From the NCBI RefSeq assembly GCF_001613105.1, contig NZ_BDBS01000027.1, forward strand, positions 62,001 to 126,000: DNA of 64,000 bases, written 5' to 3'. Of this stretch, positions 37,554-46,336 are shown one piece after another. The translations under genes and the position numbers were made by a program. Every line of letters starts with the position of its first letter. The stretch's first letter is position 1. This stretch comes from Nocardia pseudobrasiliensis NBRC 108224 (lineage in GTDB: Bacteria; Actinomycetota; Actinomycetes; Mycobacteriales; Mycobacteriaceae). The notes under the pieces are model-generated. The model was given only the letters and a program-made list of their open reading frames with translations, ran no database searches and was not told where the DNA came from.

Positions 37554-39120
37554 TCGCTATCTGGTGTTGCGCCCCGGCGTGCACGTCGCACATGTGCCCG
37601 GCGAGGGCACGTTCTTCGGCGGCAGCGTGGGCAAATTCGTATTGAAGACCGCCGTGCGGGCCGATGAGGTCTTCCTGCGCTACGAACCCGAACTCGTGCG
37701 CGGGATCGCCGAGACCGAGTTGCGCGCCCACTGCGATCGCCGCGGCGACGATCCCGATTCGGTGCTGTCGCTGATCCAGGTGCTGGTGCACCGCGATCTC
37801 GTGCGAGTGCTGGATCCCAACGGATTCGACACCTTCGTCGGCCAATCGGAATGGTCGGCGCGGCATCCCGGGATCAGCGCCGAGATCGATGGCCGCCTGT
37901 CCGATCCGGAGACCGCCAAGGCCCGGCTGGCGAATGCGACCGCGGTGGTCGAGATCGACGAGGAGCATCGCGAGCCCGTCGCGGCGACATTGGCGCTGTG
38001 CGGCATCTCTCGCGATCGAATTCGCTTCTCCGACACCGCATCCCGGGATCGGATCACCGTGACCGCGGGCGCGGCGATCGGCATCGGTGAGCTCGACCTC
38101 ACCGACTGGCCCGCGGTGATTCTCAGCGGCACCGGCGATCCGGGCGGCAATCGACTCGCCCTGCTGCGCGAGCGGCTGCGCTGCTGGCGGCCCGAACTGT
38201 CGGATGCCTCGCGCCCGGCCGCGCGCTCGCTCGCGCCCCGCCTGGCCGCCCTGGCCGCGGTCGAGGAACTCGCCGGACTCACCACCGGCACGGCGCAATT
38301 CGTGTGCGCGGAACCACTGACGGTCGACCGGGTGCGGTACCCGGCCACCGGCGACGGCACCGGCGACACCCTGTCGCTGGCCCAATACTGGCAGGGCGAC
38401 TGGAGTTTCGGCGTGCGCCTGGTCGACGGCGACCGGCTGCCGCAGCTACCGGTGCGCACCGCGGCGGCCCGGTCGGTACGCGCGGCGGCGGCCGCGGTCC
38501 CGGATCAGGTCTGCTGGGCCGCCGAACACGATGCGGCGCGGGTGGAGGCGGTGCTCGCGGCGGCCCGGGTGGACCTGTCGGTCGGTACGCGGCCCGGCGA
38601 GATCGCCTGTGCGGGAACGTCTCCCGAACTCGCGGTGGCCGACGGATACCTACGGGCGGCCCCGCTGACGCACTGGCGGCCGCATCAATACTCCGAGGTC
38701 GAGGCGATCCTCGCCCGTCGGATGTGGGTCGATCTCGAACAGCGTCTGGTCGATCGGGTAGAGGTCGCGATCGCGCCGGTGGGCGACACGGGCTGGCAGG
38801 CGTCCCGAACCCGTTCGCGCGGTGGGGAATTCACGGCCTTCGGCCGATCGGTCGAGGAAGCGGTGTTCTGCGCGGTCGCCTCGGCCTTCGTCGCGGCGCT
38901 GCTGGCCGACGAACCGGTGGGCTATATCGCGACCCCGGCGGTCAACACCATGGCGCTCAATGCCCTCGACGCCGCGGAACTCGACCGGCTCACGATGACA
39001 TTGCACACGACGTTTCCCGAACTCGCGCGGCGCACACCACGATTCGCGGAGCCGGACCCGTTCCACGGACACACCCCGATCCATGCCGCGGTACTGCCGA
39101 TCGGAGCGCACGATGTCTGA
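37543..39120 (+). CDS. RRE/ocin-ThiF-like partner of the azoline cyclodehydratase (TbtF/LazD-like)
   Basis: 525 residues. Residues ~5-85 (YLVLRPGVHVAHVPGEG) look like a RiPP recognition element, a winged-helix leader binder. The middle is Ala/Asp-rich and vestigial E1-like. The C-terminal part has a YcaO-like SRGGEFTAFGRSVEEAV stretch, as in ocin-ThiF proteins. In thiopeptides this F protein delivers the leader to the YcaO enzyme. GTG at 37543 overlaps LanB by 11 bases, and its stop overlaps the YcaO ATG. Confidence 0.8.
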   Translation: MSADRYLVLRPGVHVAHVPGEGTFFGGSVGKFVLKTAVRADEVFLRYEPELVRGIAETELRAHCDRRGDDPDSVLSLIQVLVHRDLVRVLDPNGFDTFVGQSEWSARHPGISAEIDGRLSDPETAKARLANATAVVEIDEEHREPVAATLALCGISRDRIRFSDTASRDRITVTAGAAIGIGELDLTDWPAVILSGTGDPGGNRLALLRERLRCWRPELSDASRPAARSLAPRLAALAAVEELAGLTTGTAQFVCAEPLTVDRVRYPATGDGTGDTLSLAQYWQGDWSFGVRLVDGDRLPQLPVRTAAARSVRAAAAAVPDQVCWAAEHDAARVEAVLAAARVDLSVGTRPGEIACAGTSPELAVADGYLRAAPLTHWRPHQYSEVEAILARRMWVDLEQRLVDRVEVAIAPVGDTGWQASRTRSRGGEFTAFGRSVEEAVFCAVASAFVAALLADEPVGYIATPAVNTMALNALDAAELDRLTMTLHTTFPELARRTPRFAEPDPFHGHTPIHAAVLPIGAHDV

Positions 39121-40906
39121 CCCGACCGGTTACCGCGCCATTCACGGCGCCGATTTCCTGCGGCTGCACGATCATTGCCGCCGCACGGCCGCCGCCGGTA
39201 CGCCCGCGCTACCGGTGTACGCGCTCGGCGATCGCGTCGCGGTCGGCCCCGGCTACCGCGGCGGGGACCGGGCCTGCCTGGGCTGTCTGGAATATCGCCT
39301 ACGGCTCGCGACCGACGCGGCGAATCTGACTCACCCGTGGGTACGCCTGTGGTCGGGCACTCCCGCATTGTCGGTCCGGCTGACCGTCGAGGCCGTACTC
39401 GCCGATCTGCAGGGGACCGACACCCTGGACTCGAGCGACGCGACCCAGCCGTGCTACCTCATCGATCGGCGTGGCGCGCGACTGCACCGCCTGCACCGAT
39501 CCGTGGGCTGCTACGCCTGCCGCCACCGCGCTCAGCACGAGCCCGCGGCCGAGGCATCGCTCGGACCGAGCTTGCGTGGCGCCCGCTTCCAGGACCGCGC
39601 ACCGCGTGACGAATTCGTCCACGCCCTGCACGACGACCTGGTCGGCCCGATCACCGGCCTCGTTCGGGTGCACACCGCCTACGGCGCGATGACCGGAGCC
39701 ATGCTGCCGCAGTCGCCGAATATGGGCTTCGGCCGGGCGATCCGCTTCGATCAGGCCGCCTTCGTCGCGGTGATGGAAGCCTATGAGCGGCTGTGCGGTC
39801 ACCCGTTCACCGCCGACCGTCTCCTCTCCCGCCACGAACTGCCCGATACCGCGATCCTGCTCGGCGAACTCGACCTCGGCGGCTACCACGACGACCAACT
39901 GGCCGCGCGCACCAGCCGCATCCGCACGCCGCGCGCTCCGGCGCGGCTGTGGGTCGCGGGACGCACGGCCGTCTCGGGCCAGATCGTCCACGTCCCGGCC
40001 GATATCGCCTTCTACAACTACGAACCGGCCTTCGGCGTGGACTACCATCGCGCGCGCCGCAGCCGGGAACGCGGCCGCGACAAGGACTTCCAGGAATCCT
40101 CGAGCGGTTCGGCGCTGGGCGCGAGCTTTGCCGAGGCGGGCCTGCACGCCCTGCTCGAGGTGCTGGAGCGGGATGCGTTCCTGCGCTTCTGGTATCGGCG
40201 CGACGTGCTGCCGAGGCTGGCGCTCACCGCACTGCCGCCCACACCGGCCGAACTGGTCGAGGAGATCGCCGCCGCCGGCTTCGAGCCGATCGCGGTGGTC
40301 ATGCCCGGCCCGGGTGGCGTCGCGGTGCTGGGGGCCTTCGCCTTCCAGCGCGACGGGCGCTTCCCGTATGTGTTCTGCGCGGCCGGATCCGGACTCACCT
40401 GGGAGGCCGCGCTCACGGCCGGGCTGTGGGAACTGGTCAATATCATCCGCACTCCGCGCGATCGCACCCACGCGCAGATCGCCGCCGCGCTCAGGACCCG
40501 GTGGGACGTGCGGACCATCGACGATCACATCGATTACCACCTGCTCCCCCACAACGGGTTCCGGGTGCGTGCGAAATGCCGCGGCCCGCGGCTGACCCTG
40601 TCGCAACTGACGCGTTTCGCTCCGAATCCGGAACTTCCGCAGTCGCTTTCGGCGCTGGAGCTGATCGCGGCCATTACCGAGCGGCTGCACCGCGCCGGTC
40701 TCGGCGAACCGGTGTTCATCGATCAGGGCAATGTCGAGCTCACCGATCTCGGCCTGCACGCCGTCAAATGCGTCGTCCCCGGCGCGCTGCCGATGACCTT
40801 CGGTACCGCGCATCTGCGAGTGAGAGGACTCGAAACCTTGCGCACCATCGGCCGGGCGGATCTGCTCCGCGACACGCGCCAGCTCGAACCCCATCCGTTC
40901 CCGTGA
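39113..40906 (+). CDS. YcaO-domain azoline cyclodehydratase
   Basis: 597 residues from ATG at 39113, inside the preceding stop region. An N-terminal segment bears CLGC (55, 58) and CYAC (133, 136), a Zn tetracysteine like that of E1-like C proteins. The YcaO core follows, with MEAYERLCG near 221 and GASFAEAGLHALLEVLERDAF around 340 for ATP/Mg binding. The extreme C-terminus is PHPFP, the Pro-rich tail needed by TOMM YcaO enzymes. It should convert core Cys, and perhaps Ser, to azolines with ATP. Confidence 0.94.
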   Translation: MSDPTGYRAIHGADFLRLHDHCRRTAAAGTPALPVYALGDRVAVGPGYRGGDRACLGCLEYRLRLATDAANLTHPWVRLWSGTPALSVRLTVEAVLADLQGTDTLDSSDATQPCYLIDRRGARLHRLHRSVGCYACRHRAQHEPAAEASLGPSLRGARFQDRAPRDEFVHALHDDLVGPITGLVRVHTAYGAMTGAMLPQSPNMGFGRAIRFDQAAFVAVMEAYERLCGHPFTADRLLSRHELPDTAILLGELDLGGYHDDQLAARTSRIRTPRAPARLWVAGRTAVSGQIVHVPADIAFYNYEPAFGVDYHRARRSRERGRDKDFQESSSGSALGASFAEAGLHALLEVLERDAFLRFWYRRDVLPRLALTALPPTPAELVEEIAAAGFEPIAVVMPGPGGVAVLGAFAFQRDGRFPYVFCAAGSGLTWEAALTAGLWELVNIIRTPRDRTHAQIAAALRTRWDVRTIDDHIDYHLLPHNGFRVRAKCRGPRLTLSQLTRFAPNPELPQSLSALELIAAITERLHRAGLGEPVFIDQGNVELTDLGLHAVKCVVPGALPMTFGTAHLRVRGLETLRTIGRADLLRDTRQLEPHPFP

Positions 40907-42135
40907 CCGCCGACGGCCTCTCGGCGATCGATGTCGCGCGCCGATTCGGCATCGCGAAGAATGTCGCCGCCGCGGTCCTGACACCGGGCGCGGAGATCGA
41001 CTCCTCGGGCGCCACACCCGGGCCCGTGGTGCGCTCGGCCGCCGCCGGGGCGGCCGAGCGCGTCCTGGCCGCCACACCGTACGGGGAGGCCGCCGTCGCA
41101 CCGCGCGTGGCCCCGGACGCGGTGCTGGCCAATGCCTTCCGGGTACGCCGCTACGAGCGCTCCGGCGAGTACGCCTTTCACGCGGCGCTACCCTCGGTGC
41201 GGGCGAAATACCCGGTGGCGCTGCGCGATCGAGACGGGCTGGTCTACGACCCGTGGGCGGACACCTGGAACGGCGAACCCCGCACAACCACGGCCGATTT
41301 CACGCTGGAGGGGTGGGCCGAACGGCTGCCCGATTTCTACGGCCCGCTGCGCACGGTGCTGATCCGCCTGGAAATCGGTTTCGCCCTGCGGCACTGCGCG
41401 GAGATGCTGGCGATCTTCCGCCAGCGCATCGCCGACATCGATCCCGGGCTCACCGAATCACCTCCCGCCGTGCGCTTCTCGGTGGCCCAAGAGGACGGTG
41501 CGGTGCCCCTCGAGCGGCGCGGCACGCCCGCGGGCGCGGGATCCTGGAGCGGCGTACTCGGGCGGCGCAGCGCGGGGCGCATGCCGCGCGGGCTGCCGGG
41601 CATGTATCTCACCGCCTCCCCCGGCTGCACCGGCGACGAACTGCGCTATATCGCCGACTGGCTGCTACCCGCGCCGAATGCCCTGGGCGACAACGATTCG
41701 ACGCTCACAGTCGTCTATCGAACGAGTACCGATCGCTGGCGCGTCATCCGGCGCGGTCCCGGCGCGGGCGCGGTCACCGGCGAATTCCCCTCCGCGTCAC
41801 TGGATCGTATCCTCGCCGGGCACGGCGGCCCGAACACCGCGCGCAACGGCAACTATCTGCACCGCGCCGAACTACTGGTCTTCGTGACCGCGGATCTGCT
41901 GCGCATCCACCGGCTCGGCGGCGAGGACGCCGTCTACCGGTCCTACGTCGCGGCCGGATGGCTGATCCAGGGACTCACCTATCCCGCCGCCGCGGCCGCT
42001 CGAATTCTGCGTCCCACCCGCAGTTTCGACGATGTCTCGGTCACCTCCGCCCTGGACCTGCCGCGCGAACACCATGTCCTGCTCGCCTGCGTCGTGGGCC
42101 GCTCACCGCAGCAGGGAATCGAGGTGCCGCTGTGA
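40903..42135 (+). CDS. SagB-type azoline dehydrogenase (nitroreductase family)
   Basis: 410 residues from GTG at 40903, overlapping the YcaO stop. The C-terminal half has the nitroreductase pattern: LVFVTADLLRIHRLGG, then VAAGWLIQGL, and SFDDVSVTSALDLP near the end, typical of FMN-dependent SagB-family oxidases. It would aromatise azolines to thiazoles/oxazoles. The N-terminal half is less conserved. In lactazole (LazF) this domain is fused with the elimination domain; here that domain is the next, overlapping gene. Confidence 0.85.
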   Translation: MTADGLSAIDVARRFGIAKNVAAAVLTPGAEIDSSGATPGPVVRSAAAGAAERVLAATPYGEAAVAPRVAPDAVLANAFRVRRYERSGEYAFHAALPSVRAKYPVALRDRDGLVYDPWADTWNGEPRTTTADFTLEGWAERLPDFYGPLRTVLIRLEIGFALRHCAEMLAIFRQRIADIDPGLTESPPAVRFSVAQEDGAVPLERRGTPAGAGSWSGVLGRRSAGRMPRGLPGMYLTASPGCTGDELRYIADWLLPAPNALGDNDSTLTVVYRTSTDRWRVIRRGPGAGAVTGEFPSASLDRILAGHGGPNTARNGNYLHRAELLVFVTADLLRIHRLGGEDAVYRSYVAAGWLIQGLTYPAAAAARILRPTRSFDDVSVTSALDLPREHHVLLACVVGRSPQQGIEVPL

Positions 42136-42938
42136 GCACGCCCGCTTCGGTCCACATCCACCTACCGGCCTTCGACCCCACACTCGAGGACACGGTGATC
42201 ACCGAATTCGCCACGCGGTACCCGCACGACGACTGGTTCTTCCTGCGCTACTGGCTGCACGGACCGCATCTGCGCGTGCGCGCCCTGCACCCCGCACATC
42301 TGACGGATCTGCGCGACGCGGCCGAAAAGGCTTTCGCCACACACGTTTGCGCCACATCGGGAATGGACCAGGCGCGCTACGAGGCGACCGTGGGCGCGCT
42401 GGCACGGGCCGGTGAGGGCGGCCGGTCCATAGATCCGGGCGCGGTGCGCCCGCCCGGAGTCGTATCCGCGCAATTCGTTCCGGAGTACGACCGCTACGGC
42501 GGGCGCGAGCGCTATCCCGCGATCCTCGAGACCTTCGTGCGCTCCACCCGGATCGCGCTGCCCACGCTCTACAACGCTACCGCCAACACCCGCATGAACG
42601 CCGCGCTGCATTTCCTGCTGCGCGTATTGGCCGAGCGCACGGCCGAATTCGGGCCCGCGGCCGCGCATGCCCTGGCCACCGCCGGGCGACAGTTCTGGCA
42701 GCGCCGGGAGGCGGCCACACCGCCCCCGATTCCGGAGGTCCTCGTCGCCTCGGCCGGGCGGACCTATCGAGCGCTGTTGCGCGACGGCGCGACCGATCCG
42801 CAGTTCCCGCCCGAATCCGAACCAGCCGTAGCGATCTCGATCATCCACATGCACAACAACCGCCTCGGCTGCGGCGGCCGCCCCGAAACGATCCTGTTCC
42901 GCCTCGCCGAGGCCGTGACCGAAACAGAGGACCCCTGA
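42132..42938 (+). CDS. Split LanB elimination domain (thiopeptide-type biosynthesis protein)
   Basis: 268 residues of the SpaB_C/TIGR03891-type fold. WFFLRYWLHGPHLRVR at ~35-50, PEYDRYGGRERYPA near 118 and SIIHMHNNRLG near 240 are its signatures and hold the active-site Arg, Tyr and His. It should eliminate glutamate from glutamylated Ser to form dehydroalanine, completing the dehydratase encoded by the 810-residue LanB protein. The start (GTG) overlaps the dehydrogenase stop, and its stop overlaps the next ATG. Confidence 0.9.
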   Translation: MSTPASVHIHLPAFDPTLEDTVITEFATRYPHDDWFFLRYWLHGPHLRVRALHPAHLTDLRDAAEKAFATHVCATSGMDQARYEATVGALARAGEGGRSIDPGAVRPPGVVSAQFVPEYDRYGGRERYPAILETFVRSTRIALPTLYNATANTRMNAALHFLLRVLAERTAEFGPAAAHALATAGRQFWQRREAATPPPIPEVLVASAGRTYRALLRDGATDPQFPPESEPAVAISIIHMHNNRLGCGGRPETILFRLAEAVTETEDP

Positions 42939-44002
42939 TGGATTTCGGCGTTTCCTTCCTCCCCGACGTCGGCCCCGCTCAGCTCGATCCGCGGGTCTAC
43001 TACGACAATGTGCTCGAAATCAGCCGAGCCGCGGACGATCTCGGCCTGCGCTATGTCAAGATGACCGAGCATTTCCTGCATCCCTATGGCGGCTACTGCC
43101 CGAGCCCGTTCATGTTCCTGTCCGCGGTCGCCGCGCAGACCCGCCGCATCCGGCTCATGACCGGCTGCACCCTGCCCAACTTCCACCACCCGATCAAACT
43201 CGCCTCGTACGCGGCCATGGTCGACGCACTGAGCCACGGTCGCCTCGACGTCGGCTTCGCCCGCGCCTATCTGCCCTACGAATTCGACGCCTTCGGAATC
43301 TCCATGGACGGCAGCCGGACCCGCTTCGCCGACACCGTGCGCGCGGTGGTGGGTCTGTGGGAAGCCGAACGCTTCTCGATGTCGAGCGAATTCTTCGATA
43401 TCGCCGACGCGACGATCCTGCCGCGACCGGTGCAGCCGCACGGCATCCCGACCCTGATCGCCGCGGTGCGCACGCCCGAGAGCTTCGCGACCATCGGCGC
43501 GGACGGTCACGGTCTGCTGGTCACCCCGGGCGGACTGGTCGCCCCGGTGGAGCTGATCCGCCGCTACCGCGAATCCTTCGTGGCCCGCCGCCCGGCCGTG
43601 CCGAAACCGCGCGTGGTGATCAGCCTGCCGCTGCTGATCGACGCCGATTCCGATCGCGCCGCCGACCTCGCCGACGCCTGTCTGGGCGAATACGTGCGGG
43701 TGTGGTCCGACGCGGTCACCGCCTGGGACGATCGCTCCTCCCGCGACTACCAGAGCTATTCGGGGATGGCCCAGTTCCTGCGCGCGATGACCGGCACCGA
43801 ACTGCGCCTGACCGGCTCGGCGATCGTCGGAAATCCCGGCGAGGTGGTGGACGCGATCGTCGCGCTCGACGAGAAATTCGACGGCCTCGACACCGTGCTG
43901 TGGCAGCTCGACTACGGGAACCTGCCGCGCGAGGCCGCACTCACCAGCCTGCGACACCTCGTCGACGACGTCGTCCCCAAACTGCCCGCGCGCCTGCGCT
44001 GA
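42938..44002 (+). CDS. Luciferase-like flavin/F420-dependent oxidoreductase
   Basis: 354 residues with the LLM fold: an N-terminal FGVSFLPDVGP, ADDLGLRYVKMTEHF, RIRLMTGCTLPNFHHPIKLA and SHGRLDVGFARAY. The cofactor could be FMN or F420. It is embedded in the RiPP operon (ATGA junction), so it probably acts on the peptide. LxmJ-type members of this family reduce dehydroalanine to D-Ala with F420H2 in class V lanthipeptides; a similar reduction here is possible. Hydroxylation or a release step are alternatives. No typical thiopeptide cluster known to me contains one. Confidence 0.85.
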   Translation: MDFGVSFLPDVGPAQLDPRVYYDNVLEISRAADDLGLRYVKMTEHFLHPYGGYCPSPFMFLSAVAAQTRRIRLMTGCTLPNFHHPIKLASYAAMVDALSHGRLDVGFARAYLPYEFDAFGISMDGSRTRFADTVRAVVGLWEAERFSMSSEFFDIADATILPRPVQPHGIPTLIAAVRTPESFATIGADGHGLLVTPGGLVAPVELIRRYRESFVARRPAVPKPRVVISLPLLIDADSDRAADLADACLGEYVRVWSDAVTAWDDRSSRDYQSYSGMAQFLRAMTGTELRLTGSAIVGNPGEVVDAIVALDEKFDGLDTVLWQLDYGNLPREAALTSLRHLVDDVVPKLPARLR

Positions 44003-44017
44003 ACGATAGGACCGCCC

Positions 44018-44911
44018 TTGCATCCGCTACTGGAAATCGAAGGCCTGACCGTCACCCTCGGCGACCGCGACATCGTCTCGGGGGTGAGCCTGAGCGTCCA
44101 ACCGGGCGAATCGGTGGCGCTGCTGGGCGCCAACGGCGCCGGTAAGACCACCCTGCTCGACGCCGCACTCGGCATCGGGCCCAGCAGCACCGGCTGGGTG
44201 TCGATGTCGGGACTGCCCCCGGCGCAGGCGGTCGCCGCCGGGCGGGTGACGGCGTGCCTGCAGGACGGTGGCCTGCTGCACGATCTCACCGTCGCCGCCA
44301 TGATCGACTATTTCGCCACCCTCGCCGGGACCTCGTTCGGCGGGGTCGACCGGTTCATGGACCGATTCGGCCTCACCGCGGTGGCCAAATCCAAGATCGC
44401 GGTGCTGTCCGGCGGTGAGCGGCGACGGCTGCAGGTGGCGCTGGCCCTGAGCACCGCCGCGCCGCTGGTGATTCTCGACGAGCCGACCGCGGCCATGGAT
44501 GTCGAAGCGCGCGCGGCCATTTGGGACTACATCCTGGAATATCTCGACGGTGAGCGGGCGCTGCTGTTCTCCACGCATCTGATCGAGGAGGCCGAGCGCT
44601 ACGCCGATCGGGTGATCTTCCTGCGCCAGGGCTCGATCGTGCACGACACCACGGTCTCGGCCCTGCGCGCCGACCACGCGGAATTGTCGGTGATCACCGC
44701 GCGCCTGCGGCAGCCCTGCTCGACCGCCGAACTGCGCTCGCTGGCCGGGACACCGCAGGTGAGCGTGCGCGGGCGGCTGGTGGAGGTCATGACCCGCGAG
44801 CCGGATGCGGTGCAGCGAATCCTGGTCGCGCACTCCGGCTTCGACGACATCCGGGTCGAGCGCGCCTCGCTGGAGAAGATCCTGTTCGGCACCCCCGGAG
44901 GAGAGAACTGA
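44018..44911 (+). CDS. ABC transporter ATP-binding protein (probable thiopeptide exporter)
   Basis: 297 residues. Walker A GANGAGKTT (~37-45), Q-loop CLQDGG, signature LSGGERRRLQVA, Walker B LVILDEPTAAMD and the H-loop in LLFSTHLIEE are all present. The start codon is TTG at 44018, 15 bases after the preceding stop. It pairs with the following permease, in the ABC-2 (drug/peptide export) style, and would export the mature peptide and perhaps provide self-protection. Confidence 0.92.
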   Translation: MHPLLEIEGLTVTLGDRDIVSGVSLSVQPGESVALLGANGAGKTTLLDAALGIGPSSTGWVSMSGLPPAQAVAAGRVTACLQDGGLLHDLTVAAMIDYFATLAGTSFGGVDRFMDRFGLTAVAKSKIAVLSGGERRRLQVALALSTAAPLVILDEPTAAMDVEARAAIWDYILEYLDGERALLFSTHLIEEAERYADRVIFLRQGSIVHDTTVSALRADHAELSVITARLRQPCSTAELRSLAGTPQVSVRGRLVEVMTREPDAVQRILVAHSGFDDIRVERASLEKILFGTPGGEN

Positions 44912-44913
44912 CC

Positions 44914-45660
44914 ATGTCGACCCACCTGCTGCCCCGATGGATCGGCCTGGACCTGCGCCGCATCGCCCACAACGGCCGCTTCGCGGCCTTCTCCCTGATC
45001 CTGCCCGCCCTGTTCTTCGTGATCTTCGGCATTCGCGACGATCTGAAGACCTACCACTACCCCGGCGGCAATGCCACGGCCTACGTGATGGTCTCGATGG
45101 CGGCCTACGCCTCGGCCATGGCCTCGACCTCGGCCGCGGCGCAGATCTCGGCCGAACGCTGGCAGGGCTGGGTGCGCCAATTACGCGCGCTGCCACCGTC
45201 GTTGCACAGCTATGTGGTGGTGCGCGTCGCGGTCGCTGCGGTCCAGGCGGCGATCTCGGAGATTCCGGTGTTCGCGCTCGGGGCGCTGCTCGGCGCGCAG
45301 ATGAATACCGCGGGCTGGATTCTGTGCCCGATCGTGTGCTGGCTCGGATCGATGATGTTCGCCGCCTTCGGCGTCGTCATCGGATTCACCATGCGTTCCC
45401 AGAACGCCATGCAGATCGTCGGGCCCGGACTGACGCTGCTGGCGGCCCTCGGCGGGTTGTTCGTGCCGATCAATTCCGGTCCACTGCAGATCGTTTCGGC
45501 CGTCTCACCGCTGTACGGCGTCGGCTTCCTGGCCCGCCAGCCGATCGTGCAGTCCACCGCCGTCGCGGGCGCGGTCGTCAACATCACGGTCTGGTTGATC
45601 GCGGCCGTACTCGCCAGCGGCTGGGCGGTGAGCAGACTGGTCGGGCGAACCGTGCGATAG
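44914..45660 (+). CDS. ABC-2-type transporter permease
   Basis: 248 residues with about six membrane segments, starting FAAFSLILPALFFVIFG at ~23. It has ABC-2 permease features: a cytosolic N-terminal segment and the pattern of a short loop SAERWQGWVRQLRALP near 82 where the ATPase couples. It lies 2 bases after the ATPase gene. The stop is 4 bases from that of the converging response regulator. Confidence 0.9.
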   Translation: MSTHLLPRWIGLDLRRIAHNGRFAAFSLILPALFFVIFGIRDDLKTYHYPGGNATAYVMVSMAAYASAMASTSAAAQISAERWQGWVRQLRALPPSLHSYVVVRVAVAAVQAAISEIPVFALGALLGAQMNTAGWILCPIVCWLGSMMFAAFGVVIGFTMRSQNAMQIVGPGLTLLAALGGLFVPINSGPLQIVSAVSPLYGVGFLARQPIVQSTAVAGAVVNITVWLIAAVLASGWAVSRLVGRTVR

Positions 45661-45664
45661 TCGC

Positions 45665-46336
45665 CTACCCGCCGGGGCATCGCGGTGTGACCAGACCGGA
45701 TTCGTAGGCGGCCACGACGGCCTGGGCGCGGCTGTTGAGTTCGAGTTTGGTCATCACCCGGTTGACATGGGTCTTGACCGTGCCCTCGCTGATACTCAGC
45801 CGCCGGGCGATGTCGTTGTTACCCGCCCCGGTGCCGACCAGCCGCAATATCTCGCGCTCGCGCGTGGTCAGCGCCTCCAGTTCGGGGCACAGCGCGGGTT
45901 CGGCCGATTCGCCCTGCCGCAGATAGTTCTCGATCAGCCGCCGGGTGACCGTCGGCGCGAACAGCATGTCCCCCTCGGCGATCGACCGGATCGCGCCCAG
46001 CAGCCGTTCTGGTTCGGAATCCTTGAGGATGAACCCCGACGCGCCCGCGCGCAGCGCCTGGAAGACGTACTCGTCGAGGTCGAAGGTGGTCAACACGAGA
46101 ATCCGCGGCCGCGGATCGCATTCGGCGAGGATGCGACGGGTGGCGGCGATGCCGTTGACGCCCGGCATGCGGATATCCATCACCACCACATCGGGTTTCG
46201 TCTGCGCGGCCAGCGCCACGGCCCGCTCACCGTCACCGGCCTCGCCCGCGACCGACAGATCCGGATCGGCGTTGAGCAGGGTGACCAGGCCCGCGCGGAT
46301 CAGCGGTAGATCATCGACGACAAGTACGCTGATCAT
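45665..46336 (-). CDS. NarL/LuxR-family response regulator
   Basis: 223 residues. Receiver: VVDDLPLIRAGL with the acidic pocket, phospho-acceptor Asp in VVVMDIRMPG, Thr in LVLTTFDLDEY and Lys in GFILKDSEP. C-terminal LuxR HTH: LTTREREILRLVGTGAGNNDIARRL, split here at residues ~155-179, and SEGTVKTHVNRVM. The ATG at 46336 overlaps the histidine kinase stop; a longer open frame upstream is antisense noise. It converges on the RiPP operon and may control it. Confidence 0.93.
   Translation of the reverse strand: MISVLVVDDLPLIRAGLVTLLNADPDLSVAGEAGDGERAVALAAQTKPDVVVMDIRMPGVNGIAATRRILAECDPRPRILVLTTFDLDEYVFQALRAGASGFILKDSEPERLLGAIRSIAEGDMLFAPTVTRRLIENYLRQGESAEPALCPELEALTTREREILRLVGTGAGNNDIARRLSISEGTVKTHVNRVMTKLELNSRAQAVVAAYESGLVTPRCPGG

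Noticed and set aside
39793..40902. Upstream extension of the dehydrogenase frame
   Set aside because: The frame is open far upstream, but this part overlaps the whole YcaO C-terminus and reads as Arg/Pro-rich nonsense; GTG 40903 coincides with the YcaO stop and starts the real protein.
39299..41287. Minus-strand open frame opposite the YcaO gene
   Set aside because: Shadow of the YcaO and dehydrogenase genes, which have clear motifs, overlaps and codon bias.
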